A DNA stretch of 64,000 nucleotides from Deinandra increscens subsp. villosa (GCA_039602395.1 JBCNJP010000006.1:68390509-68454508); one strand, 5' to 3'; numbered from the stretch's first letter, positions 32,556-45,919 are shown. Numbers and translations: made by a program. Notes: a model not told the origin generated them from the sequence alone.

Positions 32556-32930
32556 CATTTTAGTTATCTTATAACAAAACACATTAATAGTAAGTAATGA
32601 TTAATAAGAAATGACAACTTCAAGGCTTTTTTAAAATCAAATCAATCTAAAACTTGAATCATCTACCTGACTACCTCTAACACCGGAAATTTCTTCGGCG
32701 AGAGTGGTGGTGGACTCGATTTACATGTGGTCCACCGATACCTGTCCCAGCAAGGGTGGAGCTTTTAAGGGGTCAGATCGGGCCCCGACCCAGTCCGTTT
32801 TTTCGCTCTGTGGTGTAAATTTATACTCGTTCGGTCCGAAATTTTTTTTATATACTTAGTCCGGACCTATCCGCCTTTAGTCCGGCCTCATCCCCATTTA
32901 GGCTCAAGCTTCATCCCTACGGTTTCCTCA
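32011..32930. mobile_element. Possible hAT-like element(s)
   Basis: 32011 starts CAGTGGCAGATCTAGGATAT, very like plant hAT (Tip100-type) termini, but no matching right end or 8-bp duplication was found. A second pair of inward-matching ends, AAGGGTGGAGCTTT near 32753 and AAGCTTCATCCCTA near 32907-32920, suggests a small MITE. A TA microsatellite occupies 32524-32552. Confidence 0.35.
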
Positions 32931-33293
32931 CCGGATTACAACAATAAGTCGGCTGGTGGTGGTGATCCGTTTAATGTTCAAACGCCAACAACGCCATGTT
33001 GACCTATAAGTTTAATTCCGTATTTCCCATGTCGGTGAGTCGAGTGGACCCAATAGCAAGTCGGTTTTGGGTTATATAATTAAATATACAAGTTGGTGTA
33101 TTTAGTAAATAATTAATAAATTAGAGTAATTGTTATAGTCTAAAAAGGACACTTGGGGTTCCAAGTCATGTTTAGTCTATATATAGTGTAGCCAAGTTAG
33201 GGTTTATCCTTGGAACAACACATATCCTAATATACGGTTTTGAATGAGTTCCCGTAAAAATTTAAATGTCTGATATCAATATCGATTTGATCT
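32931..33293 (+). other. Probable remnant of Copia LTR/leader
   Basis: A TATA-like TCTATATATAG at about 33177-33187 is followed after about 110 bp by the Copia coding fragment. An LTR remnant is likely, but no boundary was resolved. Confidence 0.3.
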
Positions 33294-34205
33294 TTGAATT
33301 GGAACCAGAGAAAGGGTAAAGGCAAGGATCGATCAGAAGTTCAACGTTATAGGTGTGATGAATTCATGCACTTCTCATATGTGTGTCCTGAACGAAAGAA
33401 AAAGAATCAAGAATCACATCTAACGGAGGAAAATGAAGATAATCCGGCACTTTACATGGCTCCGGGTGACACCGAGACGGTTTTCGTCAAAGGAGGCAAA
33501 GTTGTGCCAAGTAAATACGAGACTGAATCGGATGAAGGAACTCATTGGTACCTCGACAATGGCGCATCGAACCACATGAAGGATAACTCTAGTTATTTTT
33601 CCAAATTAAATAAGTCGGCTAGCAGGAAAATACAGTTTGGGGATGGGTCTTCGGTTGAATCAAAAGGTAAAGGTTCCATACTTTTGGAGGGAAAAACAGA
33701 GGAACAAATATTACTACCAAATGTCTATTTGAAACCGGACCTTCGGAGTAATATAATTAGTTTTGGTCAACTTGACGAAAGTGGGTGTGATATTCAGGTA
33801 AAAGGATGAGCTTTAACTTTGTATGATACTAATAATAAATTGCTAATGAAAGTAAACCGGTCTAAAAATCGGTTATACAAAGTTCAACTCGAGGCATGTA
33901 TACAAGTTTGTCTCCGAAACAAACTCGAGGAAAAAGCTTGGCTTTGGCATGCCCGGCTCGGGCATCCTAAATTTTAATGCCATGAAGAAGATGAGTTCAA
34001 AGGAGATTGTTACCGGATTACCATGCATTACAGATATCAACCAATTATGCTATTCATGCCTAATTGGAAAGCAAGCACGCCAAAGTTTCCCAACAAAAGC
34101 ACATATCCAGCCACTTCAATTTTGGAGTTAATACATAGGGATTTATGTGGCCCGATATCACCTCCACCACCGACAAAAAGCAACAGATGGTGGTGGTGGT
34201 GGTGA
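33294..34205 (+). pseudogene. Copia gag-pol fragment (knuckle, protease, pre-integrase)
   Basis: 33294-33809 encodes a degenerate knuckle (YRCDEFMHFSYVCP), then the protease motif HWYLDNGASNHMKDNSSYF, where the usual D-S-G is D-N-G, and the conserved LPNVYLKPDLRSNIISFGQL. After a stop, 33840-34180 continues in shifting frames with the GAG-pre-integrase block (AWLWHARLGHP) and LELIHRDLCGPI, the start of integrase. The rest of pol is gone and the fragment ends in a GGT/GAC microsatellite near 34190-34230. Confidence 0.85.
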
Positions 34206-34990
34206 CGGACGACGACGACGGCTGCGACGACAAAGCCCAAAGGAAATTGCAATGGTTAAGGTTTATGCCATATAACTAGAATTTCAGAGGCTTAAATCCT
34301 GCAAAATGATCGGTGCATTTTAGTAGGTTATGAAAAAAAATAACAACGAACTCATTTGGTGCGAATAAGTTCAAACGAGATGCAATTGATCGGCGGGTCA
34401 AAGCCTCAAACCGGTCTCACAGAAAGTTAAATTCCACATTATCAAGTGCATTATCCATTATGGATTACCCCTCATTTCTCCACTCAATGCCACATTAACA
34501 GTTGTCGGTCACATTGATCAGTTTTCTCTCTCTTACACTCCACTCTATTCAACCACTCTTATAGACTACTCCTTTACTATAGGGTTAAAATTTTAAAATT
34601 TACGAAAAATAAAAATAATAAATAAAATTTTGGGGTAGGATGTAAATTGAAAGGGGAAGATTTCGCGTAGATCAATCGATGCGTAAAGGGTTTTTTTGGC
34701 GTGAAGTTGTAGAGGGGACAATGTTCTACGAGAATCACTCCGCGTAAAGATGTGAAGGCATGTCCACTAATCAGTGAGACAAGGTAAGATGTAGAGTAAA
34801 AACATGTCATGAATTGTTATTATTTTTGTCTGCGACTCTACCAAGCACAAGGAAACAAATGGAGCATAAGTGGACTGAATTGAATCAATTAATATCTTGA
34901 AATTGAGGTTGGGCCTTAGCCTAGTCATTTGGATGGGCCGCGAGCTCGAATAATATAATAGGAAATAAAGACCATAAGATAAAAAATGTC
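34206..34990. other. No gene recognised
   Basis: Mixed AT-rich sequence. The short minus-strand frames here are not supported by any motif. Confidence 0.4.
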
Positions 34991-35038
34991 GGGGGGGGGG
35001 GGGGGGGGGGGGGTGGTGGTGGTGGTGGTGGTGGTGGG
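34991..35038. repeat. G(23) run followed by (TGG)n
   Basis: Twenty-three G run directly into eight TGG triplets. Allelic copy: 18 G at 52464-52481 followed by TGG repeats. Confidence 0.95.
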
Positions 35039-35137
35039 TTGTGTGTGTCTTAGGCATTTTAGCTTAGGTCTTGCGTTTTTTTAGGTCTGTTTGATATGAG
35101 CTATTGGAATGAATTAAGTAATGAAATAGATCATTAA

Positions 35138-35670
35138 GGGGCCGTTTAGTTGTAAAAAATGTTTTCTAGTTTTTCATTTCTAGTTTTCTAGAAAATAAAA
35201 TGAGTTTTTCATCTCTAGAAAACACATGAAAATTTTTGAAAACGCGTTCAAATTTGAAATATGGAATTTTCATTTATTCAAAACAGTTCATCAAGAAGCT
35301 ATTTCGACATACCTGCACGAGACACGACGCGCGTGAAGCAGAAGATCCGTCGACGACGCGGAGGAGCAGAAGATCCGTCGACGATGCGGTGGAGCAGACG
35401 GCGACAGAGGTAACGGAGAAGAGGTCGAGCGGCTGTGCGTATAAACCCTAGAAATGAACGCCCCTTTTCTTTTGTATATATTTGGAAAACGAAAATAGAA
35501 ATCAGAAAACAGTAAAAAAAAGGTGTTTTTCATTTTTAGTTAAAATTTAGAAAACACTATTTTCTGTTTTCTTGGAAAACGTTTTCTAAAAAATACAATT
35601 TGAATGCGTTTTCTGTTTTCCTTGTTTTCTTAGAAAACGAAAATGGAATACCTTGTTTGGTTAGCATGTG
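35138..35670. repeat. GTTTTCTAG-rich repeat, MITE-like
   Basis: It begins GGGGCCGTTTAGTTG and is dense in TTTTCTAGAAAA and GGAAAACG words in both orientations, usual for plant MITE subterminal regions. Inside is a GC-rich tandem (ATCCGTCGACGACGCGGAGG twice). I could not match inverted ends. The second allele carries about 140 bp more here. Confidence 0.4.
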
Positions 35671-36506
35671 ATAATGAATTAAATTATTATTCTGTATCGT
35701 TTTTAAATTACTAAAAACGAAGTAATGTAATACTATTTTAACAACACTCCATTCAAAATTAATGTATCCCCTTTTATATATATATATTTTTAATTTCATT
35801 GAATTTTGTATTTTTAATTTTTTAATTGTTAAATTTTTTATTAAATTTAAAATATATATACTTTTAGGTTACTTTTTATTTTTTATTTTTACTTTCTAGT
35901 TTTCTTTTATTTTTATATTTTTATGTTATTATTTATATTTTTTTCTTTATTATTATTTCTTTATTTATTTATTTTTATATATTTTAACTTTTCATTCTTA
36001 TTTTTTTTTCATAAAGTTTTAAGAAAAAGTCAAAATGAGTAAAAAAAGTCGGTGTATAACTTTTGATTGTTAGTGTCTAGTTTTTCTTCGTTTTAGTTTA
36101 GTTTTATACCCTTACTTTTAGGTTCGCATTAATGTCTTTATTAGGTATAAAGATGGAAAATGAGATTTAGGTTAAACAAAATTTAAAAAAAAAAAAACTT
36201 TAAAAAAAAGATAATATTTAATTAAATTGTAAAGATTGAGATTCTAGTGTAAATTCTCTAATATCGACATAAATTATAAATCTATATTTGTTTGATATTT
36301 GTTTGATTGCGTGATTTATTCTTACTTAAATAGAGACATATATATCACAAAATTAGTATATCTTAATTAATAATTAGAAGATAAGGTTAAACACACAAAA
36401 TGTATCTAACTAGATTTACGATCTACTTGTTGTCATAAAGATAATACGAGTATATAAACGATTACATACTTGTAATGCAACATAAAAATCAAAAATACAA
36501 AAATAC
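35671..36506. other. No gene; extremely AT-rich
   Basis: Long TTTTTATT runs. No coding region recognised. Confidence 0.5.
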
Positions 36507-36519
36507 TCATAATGATATT

Positions 36520-36977
36520 TTTTTTGAACAGCAAGCATATTATTCCACGAAACCAAAACGAGAAAAACCGGGATTAGCAAGAAACTAACCCGGCCACCCG
36601 AACACCTTACATCATACACATATTACACCAATCAATTCGCTTCCTACCTCTATTATTACACCATAACTCACACCAACTTCTAATATTACAAATCACTTTA
36701 CCCACCGCCGGAGGTCTCCTTTGAACAACGACGTCGTTCCTCTCCCGCCAAATACTCCAACATGGTCGTGAACATCACCACATGAATAAGATCGCGTCTC
36801 GCCAGATTGGTACCACCCGTCTCATGAAAACGAACAATGTCCTCTATCGAGAAGGCCACCAAAGGGGGAAGCTTTAACCAATTCATAACCCATTACCAAA
36901 TTATCGTTGAAAACATGTAACCGATGAATAAGTGGGTGACCGATTCATCCCCATCCTCACATAACCGACACGGGAAG
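36520..36977 (-). mobile_element. 5'-truncated LINE insertion with TSD
   Basis: The 458-bp fragment is flanked by a 13-bp duplication TCATAATGATATT (36507-36519 and 36978-36990). Minus-strand translation has the zf-RVT knuckle FPCRLCEDGDESVTHLF and then decayed ORF2 tail. The 3' end is CTGTTC plus A-tract, the same tail as the LINE at 9712, so they are related. Short frames inside are not independent genes. Confidence 0.88.
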
Positions 36978-37093
36978 TCATAATGATATTAAAATTAAAA
37001 AGACAAAACGGTTAAATGTTTTACTTTTGAAGAAAAAAAGGAGTGTAACCTACTAACCTCACATCCATTTAGGAAAAGTGGTGTAGTGGTAAC

Positions 37094-37378
37094 TGATGAG
37101 GATAGGTCAAGGCTGGACATGCAAATGGCTTAGCGGCTACATTTCCGATGATAAAGACCTCAAAGAGCAAGTGTCGTATAAAGGACAAGTCGGAAGTGAT
37201 GCAGTTGCGGATGGACAAGACGCAAGTGCATCCAACCAGCCTGTGCAGATGCGACTCTAGCAGCTCTATAAATAGTTCACTTATTCATCAATGATGTAAC
37301 TTTCAGTTCTGGAAAAACTACACATTCACTGTGTGTTTTTCCCCAATTGTACTCAAATATAGCAATTTCAATAAAACA
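37094..37378 (+). mobile_element. Solo LTR cut off by the gap (Gypsy, same family as 59700)
   Basis: It starts TGATGAGGATAGGTCAAG and stops at the N run. The complete allele is at 54708-55083. It shares the GATGCAGTTGCGGATGG segment and TATAAATAG box with the Gypsy LTR at 59700. Confidence 0.85.
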
Positions 37379-37878
37379 NNNNNNNNNNNNNNNNNNNNNN
37401 NNNNNNNNNNNNNNNNNNNNNNNNNNNNNNNNNNNNNNNNNNNNNNNNNNNNNNNNNNNNNNNNNNNNNNNNNNNNNNNNNNNNNNNNNNNNNNNNNNNN
37501 NNNNNNNNNNNNNNNNNNNNNNNNNNNNNNNNNNNNNNNNNNNNNNNNNNNNNNNNNNNNNNNNNNNNNNNNNNNNNNNNNNNNNNNNNNNNNNNNNNNN
37601 NNNNNNNNNNNNNNNNNNNNNNNNNNNNNNNNNNNNNNNNNNNNNNNNNNNNNNNNNNNNNNNNNNNNNNNNNNNNNNNNNNNNNNNNNNNNNNNNNNNN
37701 NNNNNNNNNNNNNNNNNNNNNNNNNNNNNNNNNNNNNNNNNNNNNNNNNNNNNNNNNNNNNNNNNNNNNNNNNNNNNNNNNNNNNNNNNNNNNNNNNNNN
37801 NNNNNNNNNNNNNNNNNNNNNNNNNNNNNNNNNNNNNNNNNNNNNNNNNNNNNNNNNNNNNNNNNNNNNNNNNNNNNN
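37379..37878. other. Assembly gap, 500 N
   Basis: Exactly 500 N, a conventional placeholder length. Frames translated through it are meaningless. Confidence 1.
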
Positions 37879-38226
37879 TTGATTTGTATAATTTATTAAG
37901 GATTAGATCTGATCGACGGTTGCATTAATAAACGCCTCCTTGTCACCAGATAAACATCATAGCCATATGTAAGGAACTGATTCTAATGAACAGTGCATAT
38001 CACCCACAACCAAATCAATTGTTATTATGATGAACATGGCTCAAATCAAGAATAGGAACAACTAAGAGCCAAACCAAATTCCAAACAGAAGAGGAGCAAC
38101 AAAGGGTTGGCTCCGACACTGAAGACATCCGATTAGAACACATAGACAACATTTTCAGAAACTCAATTTCCCAAATTCAGCATCAACAATCAGATAGCCT
38201 TTAGAATACAGGTAACAAATCATAAA

Positions 38227-38463
38227 TCAGCCACATAAAGGCCATAGACACTGAAGGCAACATAGATCTAATATTTGGCCAACAAATACATAAAAACCAT
38301 CATCGAATGAAATAGAAAAGAAAATTAAGACACAATCATCCCCTTTAGGCTCATCAAGATGTTCATCATCATCGCCATAAGGCTCCGATGTACTACTAGA
38401 CCGACATCCGGCATGTGGCTGCACCCAAGCGCCATGCTCATCATAAAAAAAATAAGAAGCCAT
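38227..38463 (-). CDS. Small hypothetical ORF, second copy
   Basis: Same 78-aa frame as 20753-20989, with one residue changed (HAGC instead of HAEC). No family recognised. Confidence 0.2.
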   Translation of the reverse strand: MASYFFYDEHGAWVQPHAGCRSSSTSEPYGDDDEHLDEPKGDDCVLIFFSISFDDGFYVFVGQILDLCCLQCLWPLCG

Positions 38464-39463
38464 ATGCTAAAATATCAATATGATAATGAACTATGAAAAG
38501 AAAGTTGCCCATCAGCTTATTAATAAGCTAAACTATATGTTACATAAAAAAAAATAAGAAGCCATATGCTAAAATAGAGTATCAAAAACTAAACATTTTC
38601 TTGAAGTTCAAGAACAAAATGACAAATGATTCAAAGTTGCTGAGAAAAAGAAATCTACCCACCTCATTGAAAACATGAAGAAGCGAAGCGCCACAATCTT
38701 AGCATGTGTTTCGCTCGTGTTTAGTTTATCTTTGTTTGCAGGAAAATCAAAGAAATTTCTCAAGCTGAAGAACATAAACGATATATGGTCAAGATATGTG
38801 GTAAATTAAGACATCAACTAACCTCATAGAAAACATGCAGGGACATTCATATGAATACCCTTATAGGCTCAAGAACATGAATGATATATGATTAGACTTG
38901 CATAAAAGAAACTGATACCGAGTCAAATTTAAACAGTAAAAGTAACTCAAAAAAAGGTAACTTCATGCTAGCAAACTCTCATAAACGGTAAAAACAACAT
39001 ACATGTGACTCTTTCGCTCTATTAGAAACATCTCAACTGAAATCCAACATAAAACTTCATTTACACACTAAACAGCAACATGTAATGCGTATTTAGCAAC
39101 ATGTAATGCGTATTTCTCATGGTTGAAGTGGAAAAATTAGTTTAAAAGGTTTAGTCGGTACTGGGTGGTGTATGGAACAATGGATCAATCATAGTTATCG
39201 AAGGCGCTAGGCGTACTCAAGGCGCAAAGGATCCTCCTAGCGCCTAGGCGATAGACGCAACAAAAAAATGAGGGCTTGGAAAAAAAAGTGACTTAAATAA
39301 AAGAACATATGATATTCATCCAAAATCCAAACACCAAAAGTCATCCAAAAGTAAAACCAAAAATAAAAGTTCATCCAAAAACAAAAGTTAATCTAGAAAT
39401 CAAAAGTCATACAAAATCCCATCATTCATAATCATCATATAGGTCTTCCACTTGAATAACATC

Positions 39464-40064
39464 TTCACATTTGCTCTTCTTCAGATTCTTCATCAATCAA
39501 ACTTGTCTTTCAATTCTATACTTTGATGGCTTTGAAGGCTTTGAAGGCTTTGTAGTCTTTGATGGCTTTGAAGAAGGCTTTGTAGACTTTGATGGCCGGG
39601 AAGATCTTGTTGTCCTACCCTCTCCGGCTCCACTCACCTCTCCTACAACATCTTATGTTAAATTTCCTTCATCGTCAAAAACTCGGTCATCATCCATCTC
39701 TCCGGTCAACCACTCGTTGCTATGATCTATATCATCCAAAAAGATTGGGTCAAAAGACACTTTAGAATAGCGCCGATTCATAAGCATCTTGTTGTACTTT
39801 GCGTACACAAGATCATGTAACTTTTGGTGTTCTAGCCGATTCCTTTTCTTTGGATGAATATGTTATGAAAGAAATCTATTAGATTATAATCAAACTTGAT
39901 AAAGAAATTTTAAAGGTCGGATCTTTTACATGTTCGAAGGTGCTCCAATTAATTGCATTCACAACCGGATGCGCTACATGTCAAGCTTAGCACCTTAATA
40001 GCCAATTGTTGCAAATTCATTGTTCCTTTGCCATACATTTTCCACCACTCATCTGTTACATATA
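39464..40064 (-). pseudogene. hAT dimerisation region, second copy
   Basis: Same broken dimerisation segment as 21990-22590. Confidence 0.7.
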
Positions 40065-40291
40065 ATGTTATTAAACAATTATTATATATGTATAAATTAA
40101 TTAATAAGTAAAAATAAGATAAACAAGTAATACATATGTAACTTACCAGGAGCTATTTTACCATGTTGTCGTTTTGCATCTTCTAAACCAAAAAAAAATA
40201 ATTAATAATAATTAAAAAAATAATAAATAAAAAAATCTACTGGTTAATCCACTGAATCAACTCTGTAAATATCAAATCTTGTTTGTCCTTG

Positions 40292-40901
40292 TTAGGGACA
40301 AACCTTGTTAATGCAAACATGCAAACCCATTGACACTTCACTATCACTCTCAATGTTCGGGTTGTTGCAATAGAACTCTGGATTCAAGTAATAACCAGCA
40401 ACATGCAAGGGATGGTGAAGTTGAGAGTTCCATCTTTTGTCAATTATTCCGGACACAATATAGTAATCTTTGCTCTCTATTCCCAAAGCTTTTTCAATTG
40501 CAATATTAGCTCTTTCCATGGCTTCATAGATGTAACCCATTGTTGGTTTCTTCTCGTTGTCGACTAGTCGAAACACTCTCACAAGAGGGCCTATCATTTT
40601 TTAGAGTGAGTAGGACATTGTTCTAGAAAGCAAGTGTGAAAACAATGTCATTAGCTCTTACTCCTTTCGGTTCTTTAGCCCATTTCCCTTTTGTCCAATT
40701 TTCACTTGCAAACATGTTTCTCAATGCCGACTTTTGCTTATGTAAGCTCTGCAATGTGAGAAAAGTTGTTGCAAACCTAGTAACTTCACATCTTGGTAAC
40801 TCATTGTTTTTTGTGAATTCCCTCATCATGTTTAAGACAATAGTATGGTTATAAATATATTCAACAAGAAAAATACCTTTCTTAATCATCTGCTTCACCT
40901 T
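40292..40901 (-). pseudogene. hAT transposase middle region, second copy
   Basis: The protein blocks are identical to those at 22818-23427. Confidence 0.88.
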
Positions 40902-40906
40902 CTTAA

Positions 40907-42967
40907 TGTAACATCCATATGTTTCAAAAACTAAAAAACTCGACCAACATCAAGATCCAAGGTCTAAGCCCAATTCTCAATAGCATGAATGTTGGATTAC
41001 TCTATTCCATATGATAATAATCTGAAAATGATGAACGTGGGCGAAAACCGCGTGCGAAACCGAGTTATAACGAAGCGGGAATCGCGAAAACAAGTTTGAT
41101 GTTTGTTGGTGAGTTGCTAGTCGCGAATTTCGTCCCACATTGCCCAACTAGCGAAATTTGCATTTCTTATACACCTATAAATACCTCTTTTAGGTCCCTT
41201 ATAGTTTCCAACTCCTAGTTTGAGTATAAACAAATGGAATAACCAAATTTTGGTGGTTCCACAAGTACAATACCCCTTCGGGTGTCGTGCTTAGTAGTTT
41301 TTATGCTCTCGGCGAGGAGGTGCTGCCCTTCAAGCTCGTCTCGTTTGAAAAGCTTCTTTGAGGTAATTCTTCTTCTTTTTCTTTCTTTGTTTCCTTCCTT
41401 TCTTTCTTTCGTTATTCGTTTATTTATCGCTTTATTAGTTTAATTAGTTTAGTTTAGGTTCTTAGTTAGGTGCTTTAGGCTCGTTTAGGTAGCCTTGCTA
41501 AGGCTCGTTCTTAGAACGCCTAGCATTGTTAAGGCTTGTCCTTTGGACGGCCTAGCTTTGCAAAGGCACGTCATTAGGACGTGTTGCCTTGCTTAGGTCG
41601 ATTTAGGCTTACTGTAGCCCTTGTAGAGGCTCGTTAGGCCCAACGAGTCTAAACTATCATGTCCATTTTCATCTATATTCTTCTAATCCAAAAGTTAACG
41701 TTTTTACGCATGAACAATTGGGGATTTAGGTTTGTTTTTCACAAATCATCAATCAGACCAATTCTTAATTCAGGTTTTGAACATAAACACCATTTTAGGA
41801 TTTCAAAAGCTTTAGAACCAAACCTATTCTTTTATAAAACATAATTAGTGATAGTACTCGAGACGTGAATGACATGTAGTAACTGGAAGGGTGTCATAAC
41901 CTATTAGGCCAAAGCATGTCTAGTAACGTTTAAGGTATTGTTACTCTTAAAAGTTAAATTTTTTAAACTTCAATTAATAACATTAAAACTGATTCCCCAA
42001 ATGCATAAGAGCTTAGAATCCATATTCCAATATTCATGTCGCCCCTTCTATTATTTTAGGATCAATCTTCAGGACTAATCCTTTCACTTTCACTTTTCGC
42101 TTCGTGGACTTAACTTCTAATCCAAGTGAGTAATCCTTGCCCCTTTTCTCATTTTCTCATTTTGGGGTTGCAACATGTATCCTATTTCAAAGTTTTATCT
42201 TTGAAGTTTATCAATTACCATGCGTATGTGATCTATGTGTGAATTATGTGTTATGTGACTTCTAGCATGATTTGTCAATTTGTGATTTTCAAAGGCTTTC
42301 ATGTTTATCAAAGGTTTTCATGTTTATCATTGAATGTCAAGTATGTCATGGTTGTCATGTCTGTCATGTCTTTCATTTGGCATAAACATTAACGTAAGGC
42401 CTGGGGTAACAAAGGTAGATCTATCGGTTGACAACCCACTCAACTTGACCGGTTCGGCGTTGGGTGTTTGGAGCCTATTTCATTATTTCATATAGTCTAA
42501 CCTGCGGGTTAGGGAATCTATCATATGTCATTGAGGTTTGTTTATGCATAGTCTTTCATGTTGTCATTTTATACCATCAATTTGGTTATACCTAGTCTTT
42601 CATGTTGTCAATATCTTTTAGCATGTTATATTTCACTTATTCTATCATATGACACGTAACGCATATTTTTAAATATATGTTATGTATCAAACTTGTGGTT
42701 AATCACCAACTATTTATAGTTGACCCCCCTTTATTTTATACATATTGTAGGCTAAGGTGTCGATGTTTCAAGATACTATAACATAGGGTTTTTGGACCTA
42801 GTTTAATAAATATATTGTATTTGTTATCAATATGTGGTGCATCGTTGTATTTTTTTAATGTTATCAACGAAATTCATTATTTAACTATTGTCACTAAATT
42901 AGTTGTCATGAGCTTGTGGAAAATCTAATCATGCCCCGACGTTTCTGCCGTCGGTTGGGGTGTGACA
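40907..42967 (+). mobile_element. Solo LTR, second copy
   Basis: Allele of 23433-25498, flanked by CTTAA (40902-40906 and 42968-42972). It is 5 bp shorter, mainly a TATA unit lost near 42779. Confidence 0.92.
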
Positions 42968-42972
42968 CTTAA

Positions 42973-43508
42973 TCTTTCCGATATCCTCTAGCATAAGATC
43001 CAAACAGTGAGCTCCACAAGGTGTCCAAAACAGGTTCTTTCTCTTCTCTATTAATAGTTTTCCTACAAGATTTGGACAAAACAGTGAGCTGCCATTGTAT
43101 ATCCAAAACAGGTTGTTTCACATATAAATTAAACTAACCTGCTAATTTAAAGTTGTTGCCATTATCTGTTATAATTTGCATAACGTTTCCTTCACCAATT
43201 CGCTCCACAAAAATATCTAGGAGCTCAAACACTTTTTAACCCGTCTTCATATAAGATGATGCATCAACCGACTCCATAAACTCGGTTTCTTTAGCACCAA
43301 TTACGAGAAAGTTAGTCAGTGGTCTTTGTTTCTTATCTGTCCATCCATCCAACATAATAGAATAGCCAAACTTTAACCATTCCACTTTATGCCCTTCAAC
43401 CCATTGATCAACCTCTTCTACCTCATTCTTTAAGAGAGGAACACGAAGCTCATGATAAGTAGGAGGCTTTAGATGCGGCCAATACTTTCCAAAATTTAAA
43501 ATCAGTAA
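42973..43508 (-). pseudogene. hAT DUF659 domain, second copy
   Basis: Allele of 25504-26039, with a few substitutions and the same TAA stop. Confidence 0.88.
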
Positions 43509-43517
43509 AACAAAAAA

Positions 43518-45270
43518 GAGGTTTTTACATATATCCCCTTGCTAAGGTCCCCTATTACATATTTACCTAAACATAAACTTCAATTACATATATCCCCTCC
43601 TCCTCATTAAATTACCCATGTACCGTTCAATTTTTTTTGAAACAAATAAAAGTTTTACATCGTAGAAGATTAGTTACGTTACGTAGGAACCGAACATACG
43701 CTTCCTCCTTCTCTGAGACTCTGGGGAAAATTGAAAGGTTTTTTTGGTTCTGTTTTTTATTAAATAAAGTTTTATCTTTGGTTTTGTTTTTTTTTTGTTT
43801 GGAGACGCCATCTTCGAAAATTGAAAGTTTTTTCTTTAAATAAAGTTTTATCCTTTTTTTTTTGGAGACGCCATCTTCTAACTAAAGTTTTATGTTTGTT
43901 TCTGTTTCTTTTGTTGGAATTGAAATATGTTACAACAATAAATGTTTTAAAACATTAGCTTTTTGTTTCTGCCATTTTTAATTCCAGATATGCTATAGCT
44001 TCTTTGTTCATAGTAGTTTTAGATTGAAACATCCAGATTCCTATTAAATAATTTTTTTTAATTTTGGTTTATGATTGTTAGGTTGACTCATTATCGAAGA
44101 AGAAAGAAGAAAACATTGACAATGCTCTCACTGGTCTCCATGAAATAATTCCGGGCTTTGATCTGAGCGGTTTCACTAAGAAGGACACGGCCCCACCAAA
44201 AGCCCAACACGTTTTGGCGAATGCCCTCTATGGTAAAAACATGCTCGAGATGGAAGCTACTTATGAGATGACAGTTAGGCAAAAGGCCATTTGGGAATGC
44301 CTCCGACAACCACATGCGCAGGATTTCCTCCATGCTCTCCCTATGACGGGTTGGGGCAACACATGTCGCCTGTCGAATACCGGGAAATTCTCAAATATCT
44401 CCTCATAGTCCCCCTGTTCCCCGTGGATGAAAAATGCCCCGTCTGCAACAAGGCGTGTATGGATTCGTTTGGGGAGCACGCCGTTCACTGTAAAGAGCTC
44501 CCGGGGTTTAAATACCGACATGATGTGGTTCGGGACGTTCTGTTTGACATTTTCAGACGGGCTGGAATCTCGGCCACGAAGGAAGCTCCTGTTAACTTCC
44601 TATCTGACCCCTTGGATGGGCGCTCAACCCTCAGGCCGGCTGACATACTTGTTTTTGGGTGGAAGAATGGGAGGCACGCTTGTGTTGATTTAACGGGGGT
44701 CTCTCCCCTTGTGGGGCTGAGGGTCAACACCTTCACGGCAGGGCATGCAGCGTCCAGAGCGGCTGCTGGGACAGTGAACAAACACGAGAAAGCGTGCATT
44801 GAAAATCAGCATGTGTTTGTTCCCTTCGCTTTTGATACCTTTGGCCATCTTGAGTCGGAGGCGGCTGCCATGTTGCGTCGGATTCAGAAAGTCATGTACG
44901 GAAATGTCGCGGCCTCTAAATTGAAGAATGTTATTTTCATACGTCTAGGGTTTGCTATTCAAAAAGGGTTAGCGACGCAGCTTGTTACCCGCCTCCCCTG
45001 CATGTTGACTTGAGTCGTGTATGTTACTTTCAGTTTTTAATGAAAAAAAATTATTAATAAAAAAAAATCATCCAAGTAAAACTGACATTAGAAGGGGAAA
45101 ATGTGTAAATATTCATTAAGGGTATAATAGTCATTTAATAAGTTTTTTTTAAATGAATTGGGTAAATACGTAATATATATAGTTTGAGAAAGGGATATAT
45201 GTAATTACGGTTTAGGCTTGAGTATATATGTAACAAAATGACTTATTAAGGATATATATGTAAATGCCCC
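43518..45270 (+). mobile_element. Gene-carrying MULE, second copy
   Basis: Allele of 26049-27801, with the same AACAAAAAA duplication (43509-43517 and 45271-45279). Confidence 0.88.
44082..45013 (+). pseudogene. Cys/His-knuckle plus endonuclease-like protein, second copy
   Basis: Allele of 26613-27544 with the same frameshift. In the long frame I see three residue changes against the first copy: Met to Ile before VPLF, Arg to Thr after GISA, and Ala to Val in GLRANTF. All knuckle and putative active-site residues are conserved. Confidence 0.6.
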
Positions 45271-45298
45271 AACAAAAAAAAAGGATGAACATACCTAT

Positions 45299-45685
45299 CA
45301 TATAAAGATCTAATGGCCCATTCACATTAGGCTTCTTCCTCTTGTTTTAGTGATCAGGTATATCCATTACCTCATCATCTTCTTGCGACTCTTGTTCATC
45401 TTCCACATCATGCAAGCCCTTATTACTTTCCTTTTTTGCTTTCTGCCTCAGAGTATAAGCTTGTAACTCTTCTCTAACCTCTGCTAGACATTTTGTTCAA
45501 TCTTTGGCATTTCTGTCACCTCCTATATGGTGTGGTTTTGCTCTATAAATACCTCTGTTGGTTTCTTTTTGGCAAAACATACAAACAACTAAGTTTTTCT
45601 ATAGTGGATTTGGAAGAAAATTATACTTCCATCCAGGATCTCTACTTCTAACAGTGGAAGGTCCAGCTGCTGCATCAGTGGCCAT
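45299..45685 (-). pseudogene. hAT BED zinc finger, second copy
   Basis: Allele of 27830-28216 with the same stops. Confidence 0.85.
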
Positions 45686-45919
45686 TCTTCACTTGTAGTT
45701 CGAATCTGCAAGAAAGAATTAGGATAAAAATGAAGGAATATGTTAAGTTATGGTATTCCTTATGTATTATATAGTAGAAGACTGTTAGAATATTATTAAA
45801 TAGATCATTAAGTAGCTGTCTTTTATTAAATAATGCAGTAGGTCGGATTTCTACATTAACTGCACTTTTATTACTTAGGTAAAATAGTCGCATTAATTGC
45901 GCATCACCTAATAACTATG

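Larger units (their letters stand above)
39190..45919 (-). mobile_element. hAT transposon with nested insertions, second copy
   Basis: Allele of 21716-28450 with the same ends and target copies (39182-39189 and 45920-45927). All nested insertions are shared, so they predate the divergence of the two haplotypes. Confidence 0.92.

Noticed and set aside
35138..35670. MITE with GGCCGTTT...CCTTGTTTGG inverted ends
   Set aside because: The two end motifs are in direct, not inverted, orientation; kept only as an unclassified repeat.
37331..37928. Long open frames crossing the N run
   Set aside because: They exist only because N is translated as unknown; there is no sequence.
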